Positions 11,933 to 24,305 of a DNA stretch of 64,000 bases are shown here, in pieces. A model generated the notes under the pieces. The model saw only the letters and a list, made by a program, of their open reading frames with translations. It made no database searches and had not been told where the DNA came from. Source of the DNA: Prinia subflava (lineage: Eukaryota > Chordata > Aves > Passeriformes > Cisticolidae); the NCBI RefSeq assembly GCF_021018805.1, contig NC_086283.1, forward strand, positions 61,272,182 to 61,336,181, given 5' to 3'. Within the stretch, counting starts at the first letter, position 1. Each line of letters begins with the position of its first letter. A program made the position numbers and the translations under genes.

Positions 11933-14900
11933 GTCACCTGGCACTACTCTTATAAAAGTGAGAAGTGATTATCTGTGGTGTGCAGTCAGACTGCTTTCTG
12001 GTACAGAAACTGTCACAGATGTGCTGGTGTTTACTGGAAAGGGAGGAGAATTTAAAAATAAAAATGTAAAGAAGAACTAAAACTCTGAGAGTTTTCCAGG
12101 GAAGAATATGCACTGATAAAATATTTGCACTACAGTGGCTGTTCATCTGCAGGCTTTGTTCAGTTTTCTTTTATTTATCTATAAGATTTAATTATGATAA
12201 TAGCATGAGGAACATCTAACAGAGAAAACAAAACAAACCATAAAGAAATCAGGAAGGACAGTCATTATGAAATATTTTTTTCCTTATATGATATGTGACA
12301 GTGAAGCACTCAATACATAACAAAAATACCCCAGGAGGGTGAATCTACAGATAACATTATTTTTATTTTAGTTCTGATATTTTCATTAAAAAGTCAGTAA
12401 AAGTCAAGTGTAATAGATTCCTCCTGTGAAGTAACAAGCTTTACAATGTGCCATGTAATTTTGAGTAGGTCTGTGTAAGTGCCTGAATGATGAGAATTGA
12501 GATGCTCCTGAAAAATACAACACAAATATATTTTTTATTATGATACCTTTACAAATCATGCTACATTCTTGATTTGTGATTTTTTTGGCAAAAGGAAGAT
12601 CCATGGACTTACAGATATTTTCTGAGTTTTCAGCTAAAGAAATATTACGCATTTAAGTTCTTATGAAATTAATTTTTTAACCTTGCAAAACTGACTCTTT
12701 CACATTGCTTTCCCATTTAGAGTAGTATTAAGGGTTTTCTCAGTCAGTTAGAAAACATCCTAGGTGTGTTTTTATTTTCTCTGCCTATGAACAATGCACC
12801 ATTAAAAAAAACCAAACAACTTATTCTCTTGTTTTCTTTTCTTGGATCAAATGCTTTCCTTGAATGGGTTCAATACTACTGTCAGTATTGAAGCAGTGCA
12901 CTAGTCGAATCAGCCAGGGAAGAGTGGGAAGAGATGACAAGCAGGTCAAAATTTGTATTCAGTCTGTGCTCAACTTTCCCATGTGTAAAGTGAAAATGTT
13001 TTTCACTTTTCTCAACCCATCCATGGCATTTTTAAGTTACACATCCTCATTCGCAAGACTGCTTCTTCATGAAGTTTGGGACAGTTGTCAGCAAAAAATG
13101 GCTTTGATGCCCATTCAAAATTGACATACAGTATGCTTGCCATATACTGCTTGCATTTGATTCACACACCTTCTTTCTATTCTTAGAGTGGCACAGTGAG
13201 AAAATCAGACCAAAAGGCCAAAGCATATGATACTTTTGTTGAAAAATTTAGGTATTCAGGGAATTGAAAATGAGGACCAGCTTTTCTGAAGACATTTATA
13301 CATACCTAAGTTGTTATTTCCCCCATTTTTTTAATAAGAACAAATTTTAAGTCTGGACTGCTGCTCAGACCCCATTTTCACCAAGGACAATGGGAGGTAG
13401 CGAGCAATTTTTTATTATGATTACAAATACCTCTGAAAGAATATCAGTGTAAGAAACTTCTGCTTTTGAAGTCTCTATAAAGGGGAAAATTGTTGTGTCA
13501 GAGGTAAAAACCACTCTGTCCAAGGTTGTGTTCAAGTGCTAAATCTGTTCCAGCACTTTGTTGTAAATGTCAAATATCAACGGGTTAAATATATCAGCTT
13601 GCATTTACTTCACTCTATTTCACACCCTTTAGATAAAGCTTGTGGTGACCCTTCTGAGCTTGGTTTCAGGCCTGCTTTAGAGGCAGATGTCACAACAATA
13701 TTTGATTTGTTGAAATATGTTGAAATATTTGTTGAAATACTTTCTACTATAGAAAGTAGCAATAAACAACTGATGCTATAGTGGAATAGGAAGAATGGGG
13801 GAAAACAGTCCTTGCTTTTTAAAGAGAGAGAGTTGCCTGATCCCAAGGGTTGAATAATCACAATAAGCCAACTGGTTCTGAACAACAATGGGAAGATACT
13901 GCAGGCAGCTGTAGTCTTGTAATGCATCTCCACATGCCAGCAGTGTGCACTCTTAACCATGTGTTAACAAGACTTGTTTGAAGAGGTGCTTAATGTTAGC
14001 ACCTTCAAAGCTGGAAGGGCTAATAAGAAGAATAAAAATGTCATGTATTTCATTTGATGTGGCTGTTGTTCCCTCAAAGCTGCTGAAATTTGCATCTTTG
14101 CAAACACATACCTACACCACCATACCCCAGCACTCTCCAGGAACGTAGAAGTAATTTGAAAAAATGTAGAAGCAACAGTATTTTACATACCCCCCTGAAA
14201 TTTTCTAACATTCTTTTGGTTTAGCTTGAGGACTTTCTGTAATTTATGATGAAAATGCAGGAAATAATTTTCATTTACATTTCATTTATTTTGCTAGAAT
14301 ACATAATCTGTTTAAATTACTGTGATTACAGTGCTAAGTCTAACATGTTTTTAAGTGTTGTGAGGGGAGTGATACTAGATAGACCTGGTGAATAGCTGTT
14401 GATATGTGCAGTGTGTAAATCACAAGTTATTATTCAGCTGCAAAGTCATTACCTCTTTTCAATGTGAATATAAAATAATCTAAAGCAGGGAAACAGAATA
14501 TCACATTTTGTGAAGGATCAGTGCTGTGTCCCTTGCACATCTAATAGGGAGTATATCCCATAGCTTAACTATCAGGGTGATTCACTGAAGCTAAAAAGAT
14601 TAGCACAGCTAGCAGATTCTGTTTCAAAAGATACTTTCATCCACACAGATTGATTAGGGTCATGGGATATTTCTACAGGGTATGATTAATTCTAGTGTAT
14701 TTCTTTTAAGGAAAGATTATACTATATTTTCTAGCATATTCTTTCTGATTATGCATGGAAATGTATCTCAGTGACCCTCAGATTACTAGTAGACTCATTT
14801 GTCTCACAGCTAGAGATCAAAATTTATTAAGATACAGTAGAGTGAAATATATGAGTGCTCAGGAGAAATAGAGTCACATTAAGTTTTGTGTTCAGTCTAA

Positions 14901-17900
14901 ATCTATAGCTGATAGTGAAAAGGTGTTTACTAAAGTTACTTCTCTTTGAGTCATACTCCATAGTGGCTAGATGAGGTTGACACAAGACTCCTTTAGGCTT
15001 GCAGTGCAGTGCAATGTTTGCATCCTAAAGACTCCAAAGGGAAAACAGGAATAAGTGAACAGTGACTTTGAGTTTTGAGTGTAAGACTGCTTGTTTTCTG
15101 AGCTAGCTGAACAACTTGTTAGAGTCCTTTGATGTTGTACTGTAGCACACATATTTTGATCCTCTAGAAAATATGTACCCACCCACATCAATCTAAGTGC
15201 AAAACAAAACAAACTAAAACCTTCTACCCCAAACAATCTTGAGTCTGGGAAAGCTCAAAACAAACCAGCTATTTCTAATAATTAGTTTTCATACATACCG
15301 AACATCTAAATCTTACATGTTGGCCTTTTTACAGACAATTGCTTTATTTGGTAAAATTTAATTTCTACCTCATATGTCAACATTTTTGTTAAAGTAACTT
15401 TTAATACATTTAATAGAAGTGGGCTACCACCTTCAGTGGCACAGGTAAGAGCAGTGCTGTCAGAGGTAGTGCAGCAGGTTTGGCTAACATATGACAAGCA
15501 GCTTGCTCACTGCTGTCTTCCATGTCCCACAACCCCAGTCAAACTGAGTCAAAGCTCTGCTGATTTTGTCAAAAGGTCAAAAAACTTCTTCAGCACTGCA
15601 AGAGCTGTCTATGTTGACTTCTCGTTCATCTTGGAAGTGCCTCCACAGATCTACAGCTGGCATTAATCAATATACCTGCACTGGCTTTAGTGCCAGTTAA
15701 AGTTACACATCTACTGTCATTATTTTGTAGGAGCTGGCTTGGCACCAGCAATTTAGTTTTTATGATCAGGTGTATCCACTTTCAATGATACTGCCTTAAC
15801 CTTCAACTGAACTTCAGATGCTAAAAAATAAATAGTAAAATAGGTTCCCCCATCATGTTTCCTGAGTTTCAATATGTTTTTTTTAATCAAAAATCTTTTT
15901 CAATAAGAAAAAATGAATTGCAGATCTAGTTAAAAAAGACCCATTTTGTCATAAACCCAAGTGAAAAAGCTGGACTTTCAATCTACCTAGCCTCTAAAGT
16001 CACTTGCAGGCCTCTTCTCTGTGTCAGTACTACAAAAATAATTACAATGTCCAGACAATGCCTTCATGTCCAAAGGACGAGGTTTGAATGTCGTTCTCCA
16101 GTGTTATCTTGGATAGTTTTGCTGAAATGCCAGTTTGCTTCTTTAGAAATCCAGATGTTTATTTAAGAGTTTAGGTACTTTTTAACCCTATGATTAGTAG
16201 AAATACATATCATCAAGAAAAATCTATGAAACCTTTTGTTTTCAGAGATTACTTGCACGTACCTCTATTACGTCTGCTGTCATTTCAAAAACAAACTTCA
16301 TGCTTCATGCACTGTTTGAAAACAATAGTGAGCTTCTGTGGTGACAGCTTCTGTGATTACACATACAGTATAATTCCTTGGAAGGCTCTTCTTTAGAAAT
16401 CAATTTGGTGTAAACCTATCTCTGGAAAATGAGCAAAAGTAACTAATAAGTGGTCAGATCATATGTTTATGATGTGTATTTTCAATAGCTGGGTACTTGG
16501 AACAGTGTGTTTAAGAATTTAGATACTGTCTCTGTATCCAGCATTAATGAAACATATTTTTAATTAGTATAAGCAATGACTCATGCAAAAAAAGGAAATA
16601 AATATATGTAAATGAATTAACAGTGGTTTTTTTCTCACCTTTCCATTCCAAGTTTTCTTTCATATTTTCTCTCTCCATACAACTATAATAGAGTAATTAA
16701 TCATATGACATTTTGCTTTTGACAGTTTTAGCCTCTTGAATACATTTATATCATCAGCCAGATTCCCCTTATGCCACATCCTTTGTTTTGCTGTATCATG
16801 CCCTGTGTGCCATCTACAATTCACCTCAAACAACATTCTACAGCCACTCAAAAATTATTATCTATCTGAGAGATCAATAAAATGAATGTCTACTAATAAC
16901 ACACATTACAAGGGGCATGCCAACATGACTGTCATATTCTCTTGTGTGAGAACTGTCTTAACATGGAAAAAGCTGTCAGAAACCCATCAGAAATAAATCA
17001 CTCTGACACCATCATTCAGCTTTTCTAATAGTGGGGTGTCAGAACCTCAATATTTTCCTGTGCTGATAGATGGGAGGGGTGGGGAATAAAGTTCTCTGTC
17101 AGTAGCTAAACACTTTCAAAGCTTGAGTTCTGGTGTGGCATGAAACAGAAACAGCACTCTTGCCGAAGAGTCACTGTCACAGACTAGTGATGCCAACACA
17201 CTGGTGCTTGGAGCACTTGAAAATATGTCTACTTAGTTACAGCGAGGGACTCTTGAAAAGATTCACATCAGAATAAAACCGGAAATTGCTGACCAGAATC
17301 ACTTCAATTTCAATTAATCCCATTCCCTGGATGTTACATGTTTGCTCATAGAACATGATGGCACAGGATCATACTGCATCTTGTGTAAGGAAAAAAGCCT
17401 CCATCTGACCTTAGTGACTATATATCCTTATATGAGCAAAAAACACAGCTCCTTGCAACCTCTGTCATCCATTTTATGGGATGATATAACTAAAGTGTTA
17501 TGATTTCTGGGTCTGCTCTGAATATTACACAAGTCTGCTCAGAATATCACACAAGTCTCACAGTGGCCAGCTGCAATCAAGGGTATGGGGTTATTGAACA
17601 AAGCATTTAACAAGTGATTTAGGTTGCTCTTTAAAATAACTAATATAGATAAAGAGGAATCTAGGGAAAGTAACTAGTATTTTCAGTCATTGTTGAGGTT
17701 ATACTTCACAGCAGATAACTGTTACTTACCAGATTTGCAGCCTGATTTTCCACTTTTTGCATTATTTTTCAAGACTGAATGATGCAATCCTTTTGGAAGA
17801 AATCCTGCAAGTCAGCAGGATCTGTTTATTTAGCTTATTCTCAAACCAGGCATACACAGGAAAGAAATTATATTTATTTAGATCCTTATGGAGCAGAAGC

Positions 17901-19058
17901 TTGTGCATTGTTGTACAAAGCTGAATATATGGTCTCCATTCCTGTGGGAGAAAGCTCCAAAGGTCTTTCTGTTAGAGAAAGAAACAGGTACAGAATATGA
18001 TGTGAGATAACAACACCTACAACAACTTAGGTGTCAATCTGTTTTGCTAGGTAAATGTGTTTAAAAATTCCTGACCACAACCTGAAGAGAGAAGATAAAA
18101 CTGGTTCCAATTTGTGTGTGAAGGTATCAAGTAACTGAGTGACATAACTTGGGCCATGGTGCTATCCCTCTCCCTGAAGTTCTACATGGAGTCTTCAAGT
18201 ATTCAGATCAATCTGTTTCAAGATTGGAGGGGAAATGACATTCCAAACAGTGTTGGAGATTTTAGTCCAATAAGTATTGAGTAGAATGAATAAAGTAATT
18301 TGTTTTTACTGGTAGAATTCTATGCAGAATTAACTGCTTTTAAACTTTTACAAGTAGCCAAGTGATGGTTTCAACTTGTACTTGTTGTGACATGGAAGAA
18401 GTGATGAAACCCCAGACTAAGACATAAGATAATTGAAACAAAGAAGAAAATTACACATTAGTATAATGTATAATTATGCAGAAAATAGGACAATATACAT
18501 AGTAATTAGCAATCACAGAAGTTAGTGAAATAGCTACAATAGTGGAAACCCCTCAGATTCAAGATATGTGGTATGGATGGGAAACAATTTCTCTTTGAGA
18601 TGCTGTGGATTGTCTCCAATTTTTGAAGCTGACATGTTAGATGTGGTCCACTGGCTTGGAAGCTGGCAGTTAGGTGTGCATATTTTCTCAGACCATGCAG
18701 CAGAGTAACAATGCACAAAGGCAGATCAAATTTACCTCTTGCTGAAATGAAAATTAAAAGGAGGATGAGTTAATTCTATGCAAGCTTAATTTTGAATTCA
18801 TCGCCAGCCTTCTCTGACATGTATATTTGTGCTTTCTCTTTGCAGAAATAAACAATATATTCTGGGATACCACAAAACAGTTGATGTTAACTGTGGTTCA
18901 CTACCTGTTTATACTGTAAAACAAAGTGTAAAAAAAATTTAAATTTATATATTTGACATAAATTTTGGGAATATAAGACTTCTTTTAGAAGTAAGTTAAT
19001 AACTTATTAATATTTGTAACTTTATAGTGCCTTAGTGAAACTTTTGATCTTTAAAAGA
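11933..19058. other. Long AT-rich unique stretch, no gene or repeat recognised
   Basis: About 7.1 kb without recognisable transposons. A 22-bp unit beginning 'tctgctc' is duplicated in tandem near 17511-17555 with three differences. Open segments of up to 116 codons (13610-13960, minus) show no domain that I know. This part reads as intergenic or intronic DNA; conserved regulatory elements cannot be judged from one sequence. Confidence 0.4.
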
Positions 19059-19774
19059 CCTTCCCTCCCTCCCTCCCTCCCTCCCTCCCTTCCTTCCTTC
19101 CTTCCTTCCTTCCTTCCTTCCTTCCTTCCTTCCTTCCTTCCTTCCTTCCTTCCTTCCTTCCTTCCTTCCTTCCTTCCTTCCTTCCTTCCTTCCTTCCTTC
19201 CTTCCTTCCTTCCTTCCTTCCTTCCTTCCTTCCTTCCTTCCTTCCTTCCTTCCTTCCTTCCTTCCTTCCTTCCTTCCTTCCTTCCTTCCTTCCTTCCTTC
19301 CTTCCTTCCTTCCTTCCTTCCTTCCTTCCTTCCTTCCTTCCTTCCTTCCTTCCTTCCTTCCTTCCTTCCTTCCTTCCTTCCTTCCTTCCTTCCTTCCTTC
19401 CTTCCTTCCTTCCTTCCTTCCTTCCTTCCTTCCTTCCTTCCTTCCTTCCTTCCTTCCTTCCTTCCTTCCTTCCTTCCTTCCTTCCTTCCTTCCTTCCTTC
19501 CTTCCTTCCTTCCTTCCTTCCTTCCTTCCTTCCTTCCTTCCTTCCTTCCTTCCTTCCTCCCTCCCCTCCCCTCCCCTCCCCTCCCCTCCCCTCCCCTCCC
19601 CTCCCCTCCCCTCCCCTCCCCTCCCCTCCCCTCCCCTCCCCTCCCCTCCCCTCCCCTCCCCTCCCCTCCCCTCCCCTCCCCCTCCCCTCCCCCCCCTTCC
19701 CTGAACTTCCCTGAACTTCCCTGAACTTCCCTGAACTTCCCTTCCCTGAACTTCCCTTCCCTGAACTTCCCTTC
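19059..19774. repeat. ~710-bp polypyrimidine tract: (CCCT)n-(TTCC)n-(CCCCT)n-(CCCTGAACTT)n
   Basis: Four repeat types follow one another. CCCT units run to about 19090. An apparently uninterrupted TTCC array of about 470 bp (about 117 units) runs to about 19558. CTCCC pentamers, about 25 units, run to about 19690. Finally a 10-mer CTGAACTTCC (four copies) and a 15-mer that adds CTTCC (two copies) run to about 19770. The upper strand is C/T only up to the 10-mers. Mirror-symmetric homopyrimidine DNA can adopt triplex (H-DNA) structures. Open frames of 229 and 251 codons here are repeat artefacts. Confidence 0.97.
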
Positions 19775-20689
19775 ATCTCATTAGTACTGTTGGTTAAAAA
19801 TGGCATGACTGATAGAGCAGATTAAGATTTATAAACTGCTTTTCCCCTTCATTGGTTAGAACTGAATAATGAAAACCTGTAGAAGCCTAACTAGTTCAGA
19901 AACTTCTTGAGTTTATTATTTACATTAGCTACTCATAATTTCTTCTTTTGGTTATTTTGTTTGTTTGTTTTTTACAAAGCAGAAAGGGCACATCCAGGAA
20001 AGGAATTATTTCTGGCAATGAGGACTTCCCTACAGCAGAATCAAACAACTCAGGGTATAACTAGGCAAGGTAGAATAAAGGCTGACCTGGACTTAAGATG
20101 TAAGAATTACGTAGCCTTGCATTTACAAATTTAGAGTTTTTAAAAAAATATTATCGGTGATTGTATAAAAGTATTTTTCATTAGTAAATAGATTTTGATT
20201 TTGTGCTGAAACTCATCTCTTACTTTGTCAAGAACTCCTCTAGATAGAAATGGGACTGATCAAAGTAAAATATTACTTAGTCCAAGCAAGACAGCATATT
20301 TTATTATACACAATCTGGAACCTTGAGCAAATCTGGTTTTCTTTCTTTTCTTCTAACTTCTGATACTTAAAAAAATGTAGAATTATCATAGGACTATTCA
20401 GAGTAATATTACAAGAATAAGGCAGGTATATAACACCATTAAGGAATGTTAACCTTGTTCTATTCCCAGGAGAGAAGTGCTGCTCGTGACAACTAGGCTG
20501 TAATCTATAAAGGAAATATTGGTTGGCAAAGGCAGAAAGCAAAGATGTTAGAAAATGGAGCAAAGAAAAATGAATGTTAGCATCCTCATAGGACACATTT
20601 GAAAGGGCAAACATAAACGATGAATGAGAGGCAAGCTGTGGCTGGACAGTAACCAGTAGGATGGTAAGCTGGATTTGGATTGTTGCCAC
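19775..20689. other. AT-rich unique sequence, no gene seen
   Basis: No repeat family or exon is recognised. A 139-codon open segment (20273-20692, minus) has no domain that I know. Confidence 0.4.
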
Positions 20690-20693
20690 CATG

Positions 20694-20694
20694 A

Positions 20695-20720
<26 letters not shown>
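20694..20720. repeat. (GT)n microsatellite
   Basis: About twelve GT dinucleotides followed by 'atatgtg'. Confidence 0.95.
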
Positions 20721-20725
<5 letters not shown>

Positions 20726-20794
20726 AACATGCCCATGATGACATTATCGGTCTGTTATTTGTCTGAAACCTTAACTGGTAGAATTTCAGAAAAC

Positions 20795-20938
20795 GAAAAA
20801 GAAAAAGAAAAAGAAAAAGAAAAAGAAAAAGAAAAAGAAAAAGAAAAAGAAAAAGAAAAAGAAAAAGAAAAAGAAAAAGAAAAAGAAAAAGAAAAAGAAA
20901 AAGAAAAAGAAAAAGAAAAAGAAAAAGAAAAAGAAAAG
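20795..20938. repeat. (GAAAAA)n hexanucleotide microsatellite
   Basis: About 24 GAAAAA units, essentially perfect, forming a pure purine strand. It passes directly into the A/C-only tract that follows. Glu/Lys- and Phe/Leu-rich open frames across it are artefacts of the repeat. Confidence 0.97.
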
Positions 20939-21027
20939 AAAAAACCCCCCCAAAACCAAAAAAACCCCACCAAACAAACAAACAAACAAAAAAAACCAAA
21001 CAAAAAACCCCAAAAAACCCCACAAAA
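20939..21027. repeat. A/C-only low-complexity tract
   Basis: 89 bases containing only A and C, with C4-C7 runs separated by A runs and CAAA units. Confidence 0.95.
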
Positions 21028-21142
21028 GTAGAAGCAGTCCTTTAGTTTAGTCAGTATTCAATTTGTGCAGTTTGTCAATGCATCTTTGATATAAAACTGA
21101 CATTTTTTCAGTATCTCCCAGTCAGTAGGGGAAAGTAGCATC

Positions 21143-21335
21143 ATAGTCTCCTAGAATCGGTTGGATTGGAAGGGATCTTTAAAAATCTTCTAGTCCAAGC
21201 CCTCACAATAAGCTGGTAATAACCTTTTTTCACCCACCTTTTAGAGACTGAAAATAAACAAGCCTTCATACACACTAGATTGCTAAGTCCTCCATCAGCA
21301 TTATGTCCACAACAGTCTGTTTTGCTTAATTCTAG
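21143..21335 (-). mobile_element. CR1 LINE 3' end fragment (minus orientation)
   Basis: Begins with the reversed CR1 end ('agaatcggttggattggaag', 'tctagtccaagccc') and fades into diverged sequence by about 21330. It has no coding capacity. Confidence 0.7.
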
Positions 21336-22339
21336 AAACACAGAAAATGGAATTTACCATCTATAATTTAAAACTAACATCTAAACTGTGTATTTGCATT
21401 AAAAAAATCCCTCGTGAGTCAGCAAACAGTTTGTTGAATAAAATGGACTGAAGGAAATATATTTAAAAGAATTATTGACATAAAACTGCTATACAAAGTG
21501 CGCTAACTCTAGAAGGTGATTTTTCAGGTCTGTGGGAAATGTCATCAACAATTTTTCTTCTGACATTATTGATATAAACATTGTAATTGCTGTTAAGATT
21601 CATTCTTCTGACTGGGAAGAAGGCAGAAAAAATTGTATGTGTGTAAATATGCACGTACAAGATTATGACTGTCAAAGGCTTCATACCTTTGTATGTAGAT
21701 GATGTATGTATCATAGATGATACTAAACAGTTTTATGTTCCTTACTGGAAAGCCTACATTAAAAGTTGCTACACAGACTCAGACCACGCCTTCTGTTTTA
21801 GATTTCTGCCTCTGTCTTGTTTGGTTGAGCAAGAGAAAAACCTTGGTGGGATCTCCCAGGCACATAAACTCAAATTATACAATCAGGTTCATCATCAACA
21901 ATATGACTTTGGTCTTATGTAATAACATTTATTCAGATGTTACTAAAAACATGCAAAGGATTGTTGAACATATTGAACAGGTGGAAAAATTGAAGTAATT
22001 GTAAAGTGACGTATCAAAGCTCAGCACAAACACTTCAGAAGTCATGTAATTTTTTCCTGCATTTGTAACCTGTTTATCTCCAAATAGATGTAAGTTTCAT
22101 GATACATAATTGAGATTCTGACATTTAGTCAAGCACAGCATATTACTAATACTGAACAACAAAGATGCATTTGTCTATATAGTATTTAAAATCTGCTTTC
22201 GTTACTTTCTGAAGTTGTTATTTTTTAAGCTATATATTGTGTTTAAATTATTGCTACTTCAAACCCATCTCCCTGAAAATTTTAGATCTGAAATGTAAAC
22301 TATTCATGTGCCAACTGAATACCTGACCTATACAAAGTG
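21336..22339. other. AT-rich unique sequence, no gene seen
   Basis: Two overlapping open segments (21665-21922 and 21717-21998, plus) are in different frames. I recognise neither. Confidence 0.4.
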
Positions 22340-22862
22340 ACTAATCGCAGAAGAAGGTGAGATATCTGAGAACTGATTTGAGAGTATCTAGAGGAGAGCT
22401 ATGAAAATGCAGAACAACCCACAGAGGAAGTTGTATGAGGAACAGCTGAGGTCACTTGGTCTGTTCTGCCTGGAGGAAACCGAGGTGAAACCTCACTGCA
22501 GTTCCAACTTCCTTGTGAGGAGATGAGGAGGTGCAGGCACTGATCTCTTCTCTGTGGTGCCCAGTGACAGGACTTGAGGAAATATCATGAAACTATGTCA
22601 GGGAGGTTTAGGCTGGATATCAGGAAAAGGTTCTTCCCCTAGCCGGGGTTGTGGCACCGGAACAGGCTCCCCAGGGTAGTAGTCACACCACCAAGCCTTA
22701 CGGAGTTAAAGAATCATTAGGACTATGAGCATTAGGATTATGAGCATGCTCTCAGGCACAAAGAGTGATTCTTGGGAATGTCCTCTGCAGGGCCAGCAGT
22801 TAGCTTTCTATCCTTGAGGGTCCTTTCAAGTCAGAATGTTCTACAACTCTATCATGCTGTTA
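22340..22862 (+). mobile_element. CR1 LINE, 3' portion (plus orientation)
   Basis: Clear CR1 3' UTR: 'aggaacagctgaggtcacttggtctgttc', 'gtgacaggacttgagg', 'aggctggatatcaggaaaaggttcttc', 'ggaacaggctccccaggg' and the closing 'agggtcctttcaagtcag'. A short internal duplication (ATTAGGA-TATGAGCAT twice, near 22720-22745) interrupts it. It is 5'-truncated. Confidence 0.9.
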
Positions 22863-23630
22863 AAACCTGACAGATTTTTTTCCACCTGTAAACTGATATA
22901 TTGTCATTGAAATTCAATCAAATCTCAATTTTTAGGGTAATATGCTTCACACATGCAACTTGGTGCAGATACCATGGGCCTGATGGGGATAAGTGCACTG
23001 TGTATCGCCTTAGAATCTGAAACAATCATAGTTTTTATGGAAGTAAACTGTGTTTCAGAACTTGAAAATTGAGAGGAGGTAGCCTTTTATATCAGTACAC
23101 TTCAGAAAAAAGTTGTAATCTCAGCATATACAGGCACTAAAATGGAAACCTGGAATCAAATTAGCCCTCCAAAAGCTATGGAAGTACTAAATTAAGTCTG
23201 CCTGCTGAACCTTTTTGCAGCTTCCTTCACACTTGCATGCATTGCAAATTGGTGCATTGTCTTATCCCCAGCCACATGCTCACTGCTTCAGAACAAATCA
23301 TAGTAAAAACGTCTGGGTTGCTATGCTGCATTTTTGTTCTTTGCCCCTTCAGTCCAAGCCTTGTCTTGTACATATTGTTCTGATGACTCCCTGACAACAA
23401 ACCTCCTCTTCAAACCTGAGTGCTTCAGTGATGCACATCCATTTACATTCACAGTTCCCTTGGAAGCGTACTGTGTCCCACTGCTGTGTGGAAAGGAGCA
23501 CATAGATGCCTGTGGTTGAAAAGGAATGGAAGTAAAAAAAAAAGCTCGCAAAGTTTTATTAGCAAACTCCGCATGGAAATTTATATGTATTTTACACATA
23601 CTATAAATAAACAACAATAGAATAAAAAGA
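22863..23630. other. Unique sequence, no gene seen
   Basis: No repeat family is recognised. A 98-codon open segment at 23321-23617 (minus) overlaps one on the other strand, and neither shows a known domain. Confidence 0.4.
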
Positions 23631-23680
23631 AAGAGGGAAGAAAGAGGAAAAAAGAGGAAAAAAGAGGAAAAAAGAAGTGG
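23631..23680. repeat. Purine tract with GAGGAAAAAA units
   Basis: Three copies of a 10-base AGAGGAAAAA-type unit within a G/A-only stretch. Confidence 0.8.
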
Positions 23681-24129
23681 GGATGAGATGGGAGAGGAAA
23701 GGGGATCAGCACTCCTGGGTCTAGCACTGATTCAGCCAACAATGTGTCCAAAGTCCTGGGGTGTGCCACATGGGCTTTGTGAGAGTAACTTCCTGCAGAT
23801 CAGTTTTCCCCCCTGGGCTTTGGTTTCTCACTCTTCACATAAATGAGCTAGCAGGCACTGTCCTGCTAAATACAGTCAACTGTATCTTTCTGCAAATAGT
23901 TCAGGAAGCTTTGAGGGTGTTTTGCTGGTCTCCATCTCCCTTGTCTGCTCCTTGATCATATTTTGTCACTTGCACACTATGTTGCACAGTCACCATGGAC
24001 CTGAAAAGGAAAACTGGCTCCATAAGGGTGCTGCCATGCCTTCATACAGCCCCCCTCCAGGCACATTCTGTTCCAACCAGCCTGCTTGAATGGTTGTCAA
24101 AATAATTTTTTTCATGGAAAGATCTGTTA
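23681..24129. other. Moderately GC-richer unique sequence
   Basis: No recognised element. It may be a diverged repeat lying upstream of the next CR1 end. Confidence 0.35.
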
Positions 24130-24305
24130 AACTTTCGAACTGACTGCATAGGGAGATCACGGAGTAACCGTCCCTGGAGAAGTTTAAGAAATTATTGGAT
24201 GGGGCACTAGTGCTGTGGTCAAGTTGAAAACATGGGAGTGGGTCTAAGGTTGGACCCAGTGATCTCCGAGGTGTTTTCTAACCCAAAAGATTCCATGACT
24301 TTGCC
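24130..24305 (+). mobile_element. CR1 LINE 3' end fragment (plus orientation)
   Basis: Typical closing part of CR1: 'tccctggagaagtttaag', 'ttggacccagtgatctccgaggtgttttctaaccc' and 'gattccatgact'. Only the last ~175 bp are present. Confidence 0.8.

Noticed and set aside
13610..13960. 116-codon minus-strand open frame
   Set aside because: No recognisable domain, no good splice sites or promoter, and residue composition typical of AT-rich chance frames.
19035..19806. Open frames of 229 and 251 codons on opposite strands (Leu-Pro-Ser repeats and Gly/Arg/Glu/Lys repeats)
   Set aside because: They are translations of the TTCC/CCCCT microsatellite. Any frame over such an array stays open.
20586..21031. 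Open frames rich in Glu-Lys, Phe-Leu and Phe-Ser over the GAAAAA array
   Set aside because: Repeat artefacts with no coding signature.
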